Shown here: piece after piece, positions 1-8,048 of the stretch
Position numbering within the stretch: position 1 is the stretch's first letter
Layout of the letters: every line of letters begins with the position of its first letter
Source: Photobacterium marinum
GTDB taxonomy: Bacteria; Pseudomonadota; Gammaproteobacteria; Enterobacterales; Vibrionaceae
Length of the DNA: 64,000 bases
NCBI RefSeq assembly: GCF_000331515.1
Contig: NZ_AMZO01000035.1
Coordinates: 1-64,000 of the forward strand
Direction of reading: 5' to 3'
Position numbers and translations under genes: made by a program
Notes under the pieces: model-generated
What the model saw: the letters and a program-made list of their open reading frames with translations, nothing else
What the model was told of the DNA's origin: nothing
Databases searched by the model: none

Positions 1-31
1 AACTTATCTCAGGACGGGACAGTAACAAGTA

Positions 32-64
32 AAAAGCCCCGCTATATCAAGCGGGGCTTTTTTG
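32..64. terminator. Bidirectional intrinsic terminator
   Basis: The stem AAGCCCCGC/GCGGGGCTT has an eight-base loop, with A-run before and T-run after, so it can stop transcription on both strands. On the minus strand it closes the BCCT transporter gene; on the plus strand it would end a gene lying before the window. Confidence 0.85.
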
Positions 65-136
65 CTCAAAACTATCAGCGTGTTGTATTAATTCAACTTA
101 ACCCATCCACGCGATGACAATGTTTTCGATTCTCAA

Positions 137-1717
137 CTATCGATATAGAAAACGTTCTGTACTTAATCCTTTGATCAGGCTGACGCACATCAACAACAAA
201 ACAAAAGTAAATGGCAGAGCCGTCGCTACAACGCCGGATTGCAATGCCTGAAGCGCTTCTTTACCACCCACCCAAAGCAAAGTAGCGGCGATTGCCCCTT
301 CGACTGTTGCCCAGAAGATCCGCTGCGGAACCGGAGCTTCGACCTTACCACCAGCAGTGATACTGTCGATAACCAATGAGCCAGAATCTGACGAAGTGAT
401 AAAGAAGATCAATATCAAAACAATTGAAATAATTGAAATGGCAGAACCGAATGGCAGAGCATCATAAACATGAAACAAGGTAAGTGAGATATCAGTTAAG
501 CCTTGAGTTCCCAATTCTCCTACTTTATTTATCACCTGATCGATCGCAATTCCTCCGAATACAGACATCCAGACAATGGTCATCAGCGTTGGAATAAACA
601 CAACGGCAAACAAAAATTCGCGTACGGTACGACCTTTAGATACACGGGCAATAAACATACCTACAAATGGTGACCATGAAATCCACCATGCCCAATAGAA
701 TACCGTCCAACCATGCATCCATGTTGTATCTTCACGACCATGAGGGTTGCTTAGACCAATAATATTTTCCGCATAAGCCATGAATGTTTCAGGCAGTGAA
801 AGCTTTGCAACATCAAAGCTGACATAAGTTACAAATAGAAGTAAGGCGAAAGCAAACAGCATATTGACGTTGCTCAGTAACTTCACACCACCATCAATAC
901 CGCGCACCACAGAAAAAATGGCAATCAAAGTAACAAATGCAATAACCACGAGCTGCATACCAATACCACCATCGGTACCAAACACATGATTAATACCACT
1001 TGTAGCCTGCTGCGCCCCCAAACCAAGGGATGTAGCCAAACCAAACAAGGTGGCCAATACAGCCATAATATCAATTACATGACCAAGCCAACCCCAGGCA
1101 CGATCACCAAAAACCGGGTAGAAAACGGAACGAATAGAGAGCGGCAGTCCCTTGTTAAAAGCAAAAAAAGCCAATGCAAGCGCCACAATCGCATAGATTG
1201 ACCAACCATGAACTCCCCAGTGGAATATCGTCGCACCCATTGCGAGTGATTTAGCTTCTGGCGTGTTCGGCTCTACGTTAAACGGCGTTCCCCACCAGTC
1301 AGTAAAATAAGCCGTTGGCTCTGCTACTCCCCAAAATAGTAGACCTATCCCCATGCCGGCAGCAAACAGCATTGCCATCCATGAAACTGTAGAGTGCTCT
1401 GGTTTAGCTTCTTTTCCGCCAATGCGGATTTTACCAAAAGGTGACAACATCAAGGCCAGAGTGAAAAAAAGGAAAAAGTTAGTTGCCCACATGAAGAAGA
1501 CATCAAAATCTTCAATGATACCGTTCTTTAAGCTATTTAGTGCCGCTTTGGCGGTGCCAGGTTCAACAATCAGCAATGCCGAAATGAAGAGAAAAATAAG
1601 CCCTGCGCTAATGCCAAATACGGGGTTATGAATGTCAAAACCCCACTTTTGAATGTTGTCCTGACCAACCTGATAGTCGGTTGTTTCGATACTGTATTTT
1701 TTTAAAATGCTATCCAT
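137..1717 (-). CDS. BCCT-family betaine/choline/carnitine transporter
   Basis: A 526-residue secondary transporter of the inner membrane, predicted to import a quaternary-ammonium osmolyte such as glycine betaine. Hydrophobic segments fill the chain from about residue 35 to 515. The glycine-rich GMGIGLLFWGV at about residue 121 is the form seen in sodium-coupled betaine carriers, and the tryptophan-rich block YWAWWISWSPF, the family's substrate box, follows at about 340. Length is normal for BCCT proteins without a long C-terminal regulatory tail. It is transcribed alone, ending at the strong hairpin just downstream. The exact substrate cannot be told from sequence; osmotic regulation is an inference from the family. 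Confidence 0.92.
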   Translation of the reverse strand: MDSILKKYSIETTDYQVGQDNIQKWGFDIHNPVFGISAGLIFLFISALLIVEPGTAKAALNSLKNGIIEDFDVFFMWATNFFLFFTLALMLSPFGKIRIGGKEAKPEHSTVSWMAMLFAAGMGIGLLFWGVAEPTAYFTDWWGTPFNVEPNTPEAKSLAMGATIFHWGVHGWSIYAIVALALAFFAFNKGLPLSIRSVFYPVFGDRAWGWLGHVIDIMAVLATLFGLATSLGLGAQQATSGINHVFGTDGGIGMQLVVIAFVTLIAIFSVVRGIDGGVKLLSNVNMLFAFALLLFVTYVSFDVAKLSLPETFMAYAENIIGLSNPHGREDTTWMHGWTVFYWAWWISWSPFVGMFIARVSKGRTVREFLFAVVFIPTLMTIVWMSVFGGIAIDQVINKVGELGTQGLTDISLTLFHVYDALPFGSAISIISIVLILIFFITSSDSGSLVIDSITAGGKVEAPVPQRIFWATVEGAIAATLLWVGGKEALQALQSGVVATALPFTFVLLLMCVSLIKGLSTERFLYR

Positions 1718-2190
1718 AAATAATACTCAAATGCCCATTCCTTATCGCTTTTTTATGAAAAAACTAAAAGCGGATTAACCTACAAACACAGATATAATTA
1801 GAGTTCTAAATAATAAATCACGAAAAATGTTAACAGGAACTGCATTTTCATTCAAATCTAATCGCAAATACAGCATTTAAGTACTCCGATAACTGTGAAA
1901 TTACAACCCTAATGTTATGCACTCTAAACGTTTTCCCGTTACTGGAATTCCTGGTGTAAAAGTGGCTTATATACCAGCAAAAAACATGCAAAATATAAGT
2001 TGCTCTGATTGCAAAAATGGCCGTGCGATATGAGCACAATTGATTAGCGTAAACTAAAAATGAAATTCGATAAGAACAGTGCTAAATGTTTTATTTAAGG
2101 AGAAAGCCGCCAGATGCAAAAAGCGACTTGATATTATAATTAAATCAATACGTTAAATTAAAATTCATAGAGTTCATCGGGGAGCCATAT
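1718..2190. other. Intergenic region, no gene seen
   Basis: This AT-rich stretch separates the BCCT gene from the HNH nuclease gene. It should hold the BCCT promoter (read leftwards). A 63-codon open frame on the minus strand has no ribosome site and a composition unlike protein, so I do not call it. I see no strong hairpin or repeat. Confidence 0.5.
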
Positions 2191-3318
2191 TCAAAATCCC
2201 TTGAATAACTCTGCCCGATGATGAGCCAGGTATTTTTTATGTTCTTGTCGAACATGAAAAGCCATCTCCTCTTGTAAACCGAGCACTTCAGGTGCTTCAA
2301 GTTGACCAGAGATCATGACTTTTCCAGCATCATTAAATGAAATAAAACCGAGATCAAACGCTTTATCGAGATTTGCCAACAGAAGTAATCCATTGAATTT
2401 ATCTAACCGCTCATGGTTATCAGCATCTCGCCAGGGCTTAATGTGTGAGGCCACCAGCAATTGGGTATTCTTATAACCGGTTATAGCGCAACCTCGCCAC
2501 ATATCAACCAACTGTTTTCTGAATGTTCCCTGCCCCATTCGGGTGCTGACCAGGATCGATTTTTCAGTCTCATTCAACTGAGTATCTTGCAATATTTGCT
2601 GTACGTCAGCCCGAAGATCGATCTGGGACAAATCAGCAAGAAAACGCTGATAAGCATTCAAAGCGGCACTGTACATACCTTTTCCACGAGAGTCGCGAAT
2701 TTTAAACTCATCGACTTGTTTTATTTTTTCAACTAACCGGTGAAACTGACTAAATGACTTAACTTCAACTAAAGGCTGATCAACGAGCTGATTTTCATAC
2801 ATCCAATTTGAAATTGAACCACGTATAGCCTGCAAATAATTCTTGGCTGTTTTCTCTGATTTGCCGATATCTAACAACCACTGCTGGAACAAGCTTGCTA
2901 AATCAGACAAATTATTGGTCAACGCCTCTTTAAGTACATTAACCGTGATTGAGCTATTGATATAATCAAACAGCTCATCATCCAAAAAAGCATGAGAGAC
3001 GTTCTTTGCTGAATAGCGTTTGACGGTGTCCGGGTCTACACCATCATGATAAACAAGGTGCCAAAACCCTTCACTTTTTAAGTGATAAAACGGATTTTCG
3101 GGTGTATTTCGATCATTACCCAGACTCATTTGCCCGAAAAAGTGACTAAAGCGTTCCTTTAATGTTGAATCAAACAATATCTTGTTTTGATGAATACGTC
3201 CGGCCTGAATCAAATCCATAACTGCCAGCAACATACAAACCTTATGAGGGCTTTTACGCCCGTTCTGACTGTTGGTATTCAAGTTTTGGAATTTGTCTAC
3301 ATACCACTCAAGAGACAT
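2191..3318 (-). CDS. HNH endonuclease (HNH_2 type), possible restriction nuclease
   Basis: A 375-residue protein. Its C-terminal third (about residues 265-335) carries an HNH_2-type nuclease motif: ASHIKPW, then NGLLLL, then LDKAFDLGFISF, supplying the His, Asn and His/Asp positions of the beta-beta-alpha-metal fold. The middle (about 140-200) has a helical segment, KTAKNYLQAIRGSISNW, that recalls the SAM-like DNA-binding domain of integrases. The N-terminus, with HKVCMLLAVMDL, resembles the N-terminal domain of putative restriction nucleases. It starts 3 bases after the stop of the upstream methyltransferase, so the two are almost surely co-transcribed. Role as a defence nuclease is inference; the target is unknown. 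Confidence 0.8.
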   Translation of the reverse strand: MSLEWYVDKFQNLNTNSQNGRKSPHKVCMLLAVMDLIQAGRIHQNKILFDSTLKERFSHFFGQMSLGNDRNTPENPFYHLKSEGFWHLVYHDGVDPDTVKRYSAKNVSHAFLDDELFDYINSSITVNVLKEALTNNLSDLASLFQQWLLDIGKSEKTAKNYLQAIRGSISNWMYENQLVDQPLVEVKSFSQFHRLVEKIKQVDEFKIRDSRGKGMYSAALNAYQRFLADLSQIDLRADVQQILQDTQLNETEKSILVSTRMGQGTFRKQLVDMWRGCAITGYKNTQLLVASHIKPWRDADNHERLDKFNGLLLLANLDKAFDLGFISFNDAGKVMISGQLEAPEVLGLQEEMAFHVRQEHKKYLAHHRAELFKGF

Positions 3319-3321
3319 ACA

Positions 3322-3963
3322 TCATTCCTGTTTGCCTATTACTACAGTCTGCCATTGAACATCATTCCGCCCCATTGAATCTGAGGTCAATTCAGTTTTC
3401 AGGCAGACATTCAATCCATAACCTTTAGCTAACTCATTCAGCTCATCAGCAGAAACACCATGATGAACCCTGCCGTCGCTAAAGGTGCCATGCCGCAGTG
3501 TAATCACCAGCTTGCCATCATCAGCCAGCAAACCCGTCAGTCTGCGAAATGCCAGCCCACGTAGTGAAGATGGCAAATGCATCCACACCGCTGAAACAAG
3601 GATCAGGTCATAACCAGCATCATCACGACTTACCGTTTCTAAATCAGGAAGCGTGTCATCAAGCCAACAGACATTAAGTGAACGGGTTAACTCAATACCT
3701 ATTTTTCTGAATGATTCAGCCGGCTCGACAGCCACAACGGTACAACCACTCTGAGCGAACCATTTGGAATCGCGTCCGCAACCGGCACCTATATCCAACA
3801 CCCGATAAGACGGCTTTTCCTCACATAGTTTCGGCCAGTAAATTTGCCAACCTGCATGAACATCTTCAAAGGAGACATTGAGATAATCTTCAGCAAGACG
3901 CTGAGCATTTTTTTGATAGAAAGGAATATTTGGATTCACAGCAGACACACTCAAGCTATGCAA
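3322..3963 (-). CDS. Class I SAM-dependent methyltransferase
   Basis: About 213 residues with a Rossmann methyltransferase core: motif I VLDIGAGCGRDSKWFA (about residue 55), the acidic ribose-binding residue in VVAVEPAE, motif IV-like YDLILVSAVWMHL, and DGKLVITLRHG. It lacks the NPPY/DPPY motif of N6-adenine or N4-cytosine DNA methylases, so it looks like a small-molecule or protein methyltransferase (TehB/UbiG style). The farthest upstream start is TTG with no clear ribosome site; GTG codons 6 or 9 are alternatives, so the N-terminus is uncertain. It is the first gene of a tight two-gene unit with the HNH nuclease. Confidence 0.8.
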   Translation of the reverse strand: MHSLSVSAVNPNIPFYQKNAQRLAEDYLNVSFEDVHAGWQIYWPKLCEEKPSYRVLDIGAGCGRDSKWFAQSGCTVVAVEPAESFRKIGIELTRSLNVCWLDDTLPDLETVSRDDAGYDLILVSAVWMHLPSSLRGLAFRRLTGLLADDGKLVITLRHGTFSDGRVHHGVSADELNELAKGYGLNVCLKTELTSDSMGRNDVQWQTVVIGKQE

Positions 3964-4098
3964 CTACTGACAGTTTACGCTTGATAATCTCTACTTTCAT
4001 CAATTAGATAGTGAAATGTGAACCTTCATTGGCAGAACTCTAATTGAATTAGATTGTGTTCACTTCAGTAAAAAAGGGATTTCAGCAACATCTTCAAT

Positions 4099-4125
4099 TA
4101 TCGAGAGGCATACAGCCTCTCGATA
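4099..4125. terminator. Strong hairpin downstream of small lipoprotein gene
   Basis: An 11-base-pair perfect stem (ATCGAGAGGC/GCCTCTCGAT plus one flanking pair) with loop ATACA. It lies 25 bases past the lipoprotein stop. There is no clear U-tract on the minus strand, so it may be a 3'-end stabiliser rather than a textbook intrinsic terminator. Confidence 0.5.
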
Positions 4126-4149
4126 TTCAGTTTTGTGGCACTTCTATTT

Positions 4150-4479
4150 TTACTTCGGAATATTGAAGTTTTTATCATCCATACAAGTGAATGTGTAGTA
4201 ACTGCTTCGCTCATTGAAGGTGCGGAAACCCTTGCCATGGCAATATGCGCCATTTAGTTCATGCATGTAAGCTAGAGTTTCTTCATTCTTGACCAGGAAG
4301 TAACTTTCGTTATCGCATACAACGCGAATTTTACCGTCATCCCCTTGAGAGAAAGCTTTCACCTTGGCACCACAAAGAGTAAAGCTGACATCAACGTATT
4401 CATCTGCTCGCTGATCAACCGATTTGGAACAGGCACCGAGAAGCATCGACAAAATAATTACACTAAAAATCCGTTTCAA
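4150..4479 (-). CDS. Small predicted lipoprotein, unknown function
   Basis: I do not recognise the family. From a TTG start at 4479 the product (109 residues) begins with a basic tip KRIF, a hydrophobic stretch, and the lipobox LLGAC, so it should be lipid-modified at that Cys and anchored in the envelope. The mature part has four cysteines (in TLCGAK, VVCDNE, AYCHGK and FTCMDD) that could form two disulfides. An ATG at 4491 is also in frame, but the GAGGTG ribosome site lies between it and the TTG, which favours the shorter form. It stands alone, followed by a strong hairpin. Confidence 0.65.
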   Translation of the reverse strand: MKRIFSVIILSMLLGACSKSVDQRADEYVDVSFTLCGAKVKAFSQGDDGKIRVVCDNESYFLVKNEETLAYMHELNGAYCHGKGFRTFNERSSYYTFTCMDDKNFNIPK

Positions 4480-4566
4480 AACACACCTCATGTAAAAAAC
4501 CGTTTACTAGCAGTGTAGTAGCAGCTGATCATTCTAAGCAGAAATGTGCATATAAAAACAGCAATT

Positions 4567-5088
4567 TTATCCTTGGATGTGTTTTTTCTTGCCCCGCTTC
4601 TCATCTATACGACGACGATGCCATATTGAGTAGTGTCGAAGACCCGCCGGCCCATGAGCAATAATCACTGACATCAGTAATACAATAATGAACAAAGCAG
4701 GCTTATGCTGCGGAATAAGCACAAAAGAGCCAATCAACGCCAGCTTCACAAAGGTCAGTATCCCCTTCAACTGAATCAACCATAATTTCGACTGGATGAT
4801 TTCCAGGCTCATCATGATCACACCGGTTGTCATCGCCAGCACCCACCAATGAAGCCAGAGCTCCCGCTCAACCCCATACAAAATGCCACCAGCAGAACCT
4901 GCAATACCTAAGATATGTAATGCTCTGATGGCCGTTTTGCTAAGACGTTGGATCCAAAAACGGGTTTCTGAAATAGAGAACTGTTCTGTTGAACCAGAAG
5001 ATGATGAGGGCTTACGCGAGTGGGTTGAATCTGAGATTGTGTGTTCTGAAGTTGCTTTTTTCATTGTGTCTACAGGGTATTCTTTCAT
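4567..5088 (-). CDS. Predicted inner-membrane protein, unknown function
   Basis: A 173-residue protein of no family I can name. The first 50 residues are polar and rich in Ser/Thr. From about residue 55 to 150 there are four hydrophobic segments (around LHILGIAGSAGGILYG, WWVLAMTTGVIMMSL, FVKLALIGSFVLI and ALFIIVLLMSVIIA). The C-terminus is strongly basic (WHRRRIDEKRGKKK), consistent with a cytoplasmic tail. It is probably monocistronic; both neighbours have their own spacing and ribosome sites. Confidence 0.65.
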   Translation of the reverse strand: MKEYPVDTMKKATSEHTISDSTHSRKPSSSSGSTEQFSISETRFWIQRLSKTAIRALHILGIAGSAGGILYGVERELWLHWWVLAMTTGVIMMSLEIIQSKLWLIQLKGILTFVKLALIGSFVLIPQHKPALFIIVLLMSVIIAHGPAGLRHYSIWHRRRIDEKRGKKKHIQG

Positions 5089-5156
5089 TTAGCTGAAGAA
5101 TACCCTTTCTTGAAACACGTGTAATCTAATTTAAAGATTAAAGACCAGTCTGTTTA

Positions 5157-5756
5157 TTACCGAGCCGCTTTCGTCAACGACGTGATGGCACCATCAACAA
5201 CCATGATACAGTCCATACCGGCAGCCAAAGCGGCCTGTTTGCCAAGTTCAGTATCTTCAAACACCACACACTCTTCCGGTTGCAGGCCAATTCGTCTGGC
5301 TGCTTCAATAAACGTATCCGGAAAAGGTTTATGACGTTCAACATTATCGGCCGTTACCAATGCATCCAGCATAGCTAATATACCGGTTGACTCAAGCAAC
5401 GGAACCGCATTCAGGCTCGCACTACCCGTTCCTACTGCGACCTTTTTGCTCTCTCTGTGCTCCTGCAACAAATCGTAAGTACTTCTGATCACATCACCTT
5501 TAAACTCGATTTGATCGAAGAAGTGATACTTGGTATTAGCCAGTCGTTGAGTATCAAAGTTCTGGCGATATCGATGATTGATCTGCTGTGCCGTTTTGAT
5601 CGAAGGCATCCCACCGAGGCTGTAGATCCATTCTTCATCAAACGGAATTTCATACATTTCACAAGTCTGTCTCCAGGCTTGTATATGGGCTGGCATTGAG
5701 TCAATCAATGTACCATCCATATCAAAAATTAATCCTTTATATGCTGATAAATCCAT
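5157..5756 (-). CDS. yqaB: HAD-superfamily sugar phosphatase (YqaB-like)
   Basis: A 199-residue HAD hydrolase of the beta-phosphoglucomutase subfamily. Motif I is FDMDGTLIDS at about residue 11 (nucleophile and acid/base Asp pair), motif II is GTGS at about 110, motif III Lys is in RHKPFPDTF, and motif IV is VVFEDTELG. The alpha-helical cap lies between motifs I and II. E. coli YqaB removes phosphate from fructose 1-phosphate and related sugars, and that is the best guess here. The ATG at 5756 has AGGAG six bases upstream. No operon partner is evident. Confidence 0.85.
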   Translation of the reverse strand: MDLSAYKGLIFDMDGTLIDSMPAHIQAWRQTCEMYEIPFDEEWIYSLGGMPSIKTAQQINHRYRQNFDTQRLANTKYHFFDQIEFKGDVIRSTYDLLQEHRESKKVAVGTGSASLNAVPLLESTGILAMLDALVTADNVERHKPFPDTFIEAARRIGLQPEECVVFEDTELGKQAALAAGMDCIMVVDGAITSLTKAAR

Positions 5757-5939
5757 AATGCTCCTGATTTATACTTTCCTGATAGCGAAAACCCTACCAA
5801 CACTCCGTTTCAGTAATATTTCACTGTTTCAACCATACGATGCATTATGAACATTTATCAAGTAAAACAATCACATATTGCAGAAAAACGAGGTCTGCAC
5901 CTATGTAATCGTTCACATTGCTATTAAACAATCACTTAG

Positions 5940-6743
5940 TTATATATCCAGCCTCACCAATCCCCATTTTTCGGCAATACGGTCAAAGAAACCCTGGGCT
6001 TTTTTCAGCTCTATCCAGCTGTTGATGTAATTAATCCAGACCTGATCATCTCTTGGCAATAACATTGCTATTGGAGTCGGACGACGCATCCCTTCTACCC
6101 GTGCCACGGTTAATTGCGGAAATCTATTGGTCAGCTTTGCCGCTTCGATATTTGAAGTCACGATTGCAGTTGCTTTATTGGCAAGTAACTGCTGGTAGTC
6201 ACGAACAGGAGACTGAACTACGACATGTCTTGCCTTAGGAAAGAACTCTTTTACCAGGCTTTCCTGCAAAGTGCCTTTTGTTGAAGAAATGACAACCGAC
6301 GATGAATTGAAATCACTCCATTTACGGTAGCGTTTAAAATTCAGCTTCTGAATCAATGGAACAAAAGCAAGATTGAAATAAGGCTGGCTGTAACCGGCTA
6401 TTTTGGCCCGACTCATATTCAGTGAAGCACTGCCAGTCATGTCATATTTATTGGTAACCACACCTTTAACCAGTGATTTCCAGTCGGTAGCGACATACTC
6501 CACCGTCACACCGAGATCTTTTGCTAACTCAGTGGTTATATCGATATCAAATCCTTTATAAAAGTTTGTAGCCGGATCCCGGATAGTCATCGGATTCCAG
6601 TCCCCAGTTGTGCCGACTCTGAGCACCCCACGATCAAGGATTTCTTTCAGTCGACTGGATGCGGCATAAGCGGAACCTGAGAAACTCGGCAATAGAAGAA
6701 TTACCACCAGCATTACACTTTGTACGACGTGCAACATCCTCAT
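5940..6743 (-). CDS. Periplasmic solute-binding protein, family 3 (cyclohexadienyl dehydratase-like)
   Basis: A 267-residue secreted protein: a Sec signal peptide ends near SAYAA at about residue 28, followed by a family-3 bilobal fold (LRVGTTGDWNPMTIRD, GFDIDITTELAKDLG, KYDMTGSASLNMSRA). The GDWNPMTIRDPAT and SASLNMSRA segments resemble periplasmic cyclohexadienyl/arogenate dehydratases (PheC/TyrC type), which arose from amino-acid-binding proteins, so it may be an enzyme or a plain binding protein. No ABC permease or ATPase lies beside it, which favours a stand-alone role. The start is ATG at 6743 behind a GGTAGGT run. Confidence 0.78.
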   Translation of the reverse strand: MRMLHVVQSVMLVVILLLPSFSGSAYAASSRLKEILDRGVLRVGTTGDWNPMTIRDPATNFYKGFDIDITTELAKDLGVTVEYVATDWKSLVKGVVTNKYDMTGSASLNMSRAKIAGYSQPYFNLAFVPLIQKLNFKRYRKWSDFNSSSVVISSTKGTLQESLVKEFFPKARHVVVQSPVRDYQQLLANKATAIVTSNIEAAKLTNRFPQLTVARVEGMRRPTPIAMLLPRDDQVWINYINSWIELKKAQGFFDRIAEKWGLVRLDI

Positions 6744-6886
6744 ACCTACCTCTCACTGAAAACCAGAAACTGCAAGCAAGTAGGATAAAGATAGCAATAT
6801 CGCTGTTTTTCAATTCGCAGAAAAGTGACCATTGTTCAGGCAAATATACATTTTCGAACAAATAAACATACAGAGAGAAAAAACAA

Positions 6887-6911
6887 AGCCTCCCTTATTT
6901 AAAGGGAGGCT
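6887..6911 (-). terminator. Terminator of the aguD-aguA unit
   Basis: A stem AGCCTCCCTT/AAGGGAGGCT with a 5-base loop lies 16 bases past the agmatine deiminase stop. Read on the minus strand it is followed by a T-rich run, giving a standard intrinsic terminator. Confidence 0.85.
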
Positions 6912-6926
6912 AGTATTCACCAGAGC

Positions 6927-8018
6927 TTATACCCTTGGAATTTGTTGGGTAATACAGTGAATGTTACCGCCGCCAAGCAAAATTTCTCTCGCATCGACAC
7001 CGGTCACCTTATAGCCCGGATACAATGCTGACAGCAAAGTCGCTACTTCATCATCATGAGCCGGATCGAGCAATGGATAGATAATATGCTGATTCGAAAT
7101 CAGGTAGTTGGCATAAGAACCGGCAAGTCGCTCGCCCGCTTCGCGCTCCATACCATCAGATGCATCAACACCAAATGCTTCATCTTCAGAAATATACAAT
7201 GGACCAGGCATAGGCATTTTGTGCACTTTTATCGTACGTCCTTTCGCATCTTTCTGCGTCTGCAATACATCCAATGCCCTACGGGAAATATCATACTGAG
7301 GATCCTGCTCATCATCGCACCAAGTCAGCACCACTTCACCAGGGCGGACAACATGGATCAGGTTATCGACATGCCCATTGGTTTCATCGTTATAAAGTCC
7401 TTGCGGGATCCAAACAACTTTCTCAACAGACAGGTAGTCACCCAGTACTTGCTCTAATTGCTCACGGGAAAGATCAGGGTTACGGCTTGGATGAAGCAAG
7501 CACTCTTCAGTTGTATAGAGCGTACCTTCACCATCAACATGAATAGAGCCGCCTTCCAGTACGATTGGCGCACGGTAGCTGTTATCTCCCAGAACTTCAC
7601 ACACTTTACGGGCAACAGCATCATCTTTATCCCACGGGAAATAAAGACCATCTATCAATCCGCCCCAGGCGTTAAAGTGCCAGTCGACACCACGCCTTTC
7701 ACCGTTGTCATTAACAACGTATGAAGGACCAATATCACGCATCCAGGAGTCATCGGTACTCATTTCCAGCAGCTGAATATGATTGGGTAACATGTTACGA
7801 GCATTTTCAAACTGGGCTGCACTGACCACCATAGTGACAGGCGTTGTTTCTGCAATAGCTTCAGCCACTTTAGCAAAAGTCACCTGCGCAGGTTTGCCAC
7901 CAAAACGCCAGTTATCAGTTCGCTCAGGCCACGCCATCCAAACACTGGCCTGAGGTTCATGTTCGCCCGGCATACGAAATCCGTCTTGTTTCGGTGTAGT
8001 AGTTAATTGTTTAGTCAT
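6927..8018 (-). CDS. aguA: Agmatine deiminase
   Basis: This enzyme hydrolyses agmatine to N-carbamoylputrescine and ammonia, the first step of the pathway encoded here. The 363-residue product shows family hallmarks: WMAWPERTDNWR near the N-terminus, MRDIGPSYVVND, the substrate loop NDETNGHVDNL, and the C-terminal catalytic Cys in LLGGGNIHCITQQIP. I place the start at ATG 8018 because AGGTGG sits five bases upstream; a GTG at 8027 is also in frame. It follows the antiporter gene after 30 bases, so deiminase and transporter are made together. Length matches bacterial AguA. Confidence 0.96.
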   Translation of the reverse strand: MTKQLTTTPKQDGFRMPGEHEPQASVWMAWPERTDNWRFGGKPAQVTFAKVAEAIAETTPVTMVVSAAQFENARNMLPNHIQLLEMSTDDSWMRDIGPSYVVNDNGERRGVDWHFNAWGGLIDGLYFPWDKDDAVARKVCEVLGDNSYRAPIVLEGGSIHVDGEGTLYTTEECLLHPSRNPDLSREQLEQVLGDYLSVEKVVWIPQGLYNDETNGHVDNLIHVVRPGEVVLTWCDDEQDPQYDISRRALDVLQTQKDAKGRTIKVHKMPMPGPLYISEDEAFGVDASDGMEREAGERLAGSYANYLISNQHIIYPLLDPAHDDEVATLLSALYPGYKVTGVDAREILLGGGNIHCITQQIPRV

Positions 8019-8048
8019 TTTGTCCACCTAATTTTTTACGTGATACTG

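Noticed and set aside
1848-2039. 63-codon frame between BCCT and HNH genes
   Set aside because: No ribosome site, odd composition, no known family.
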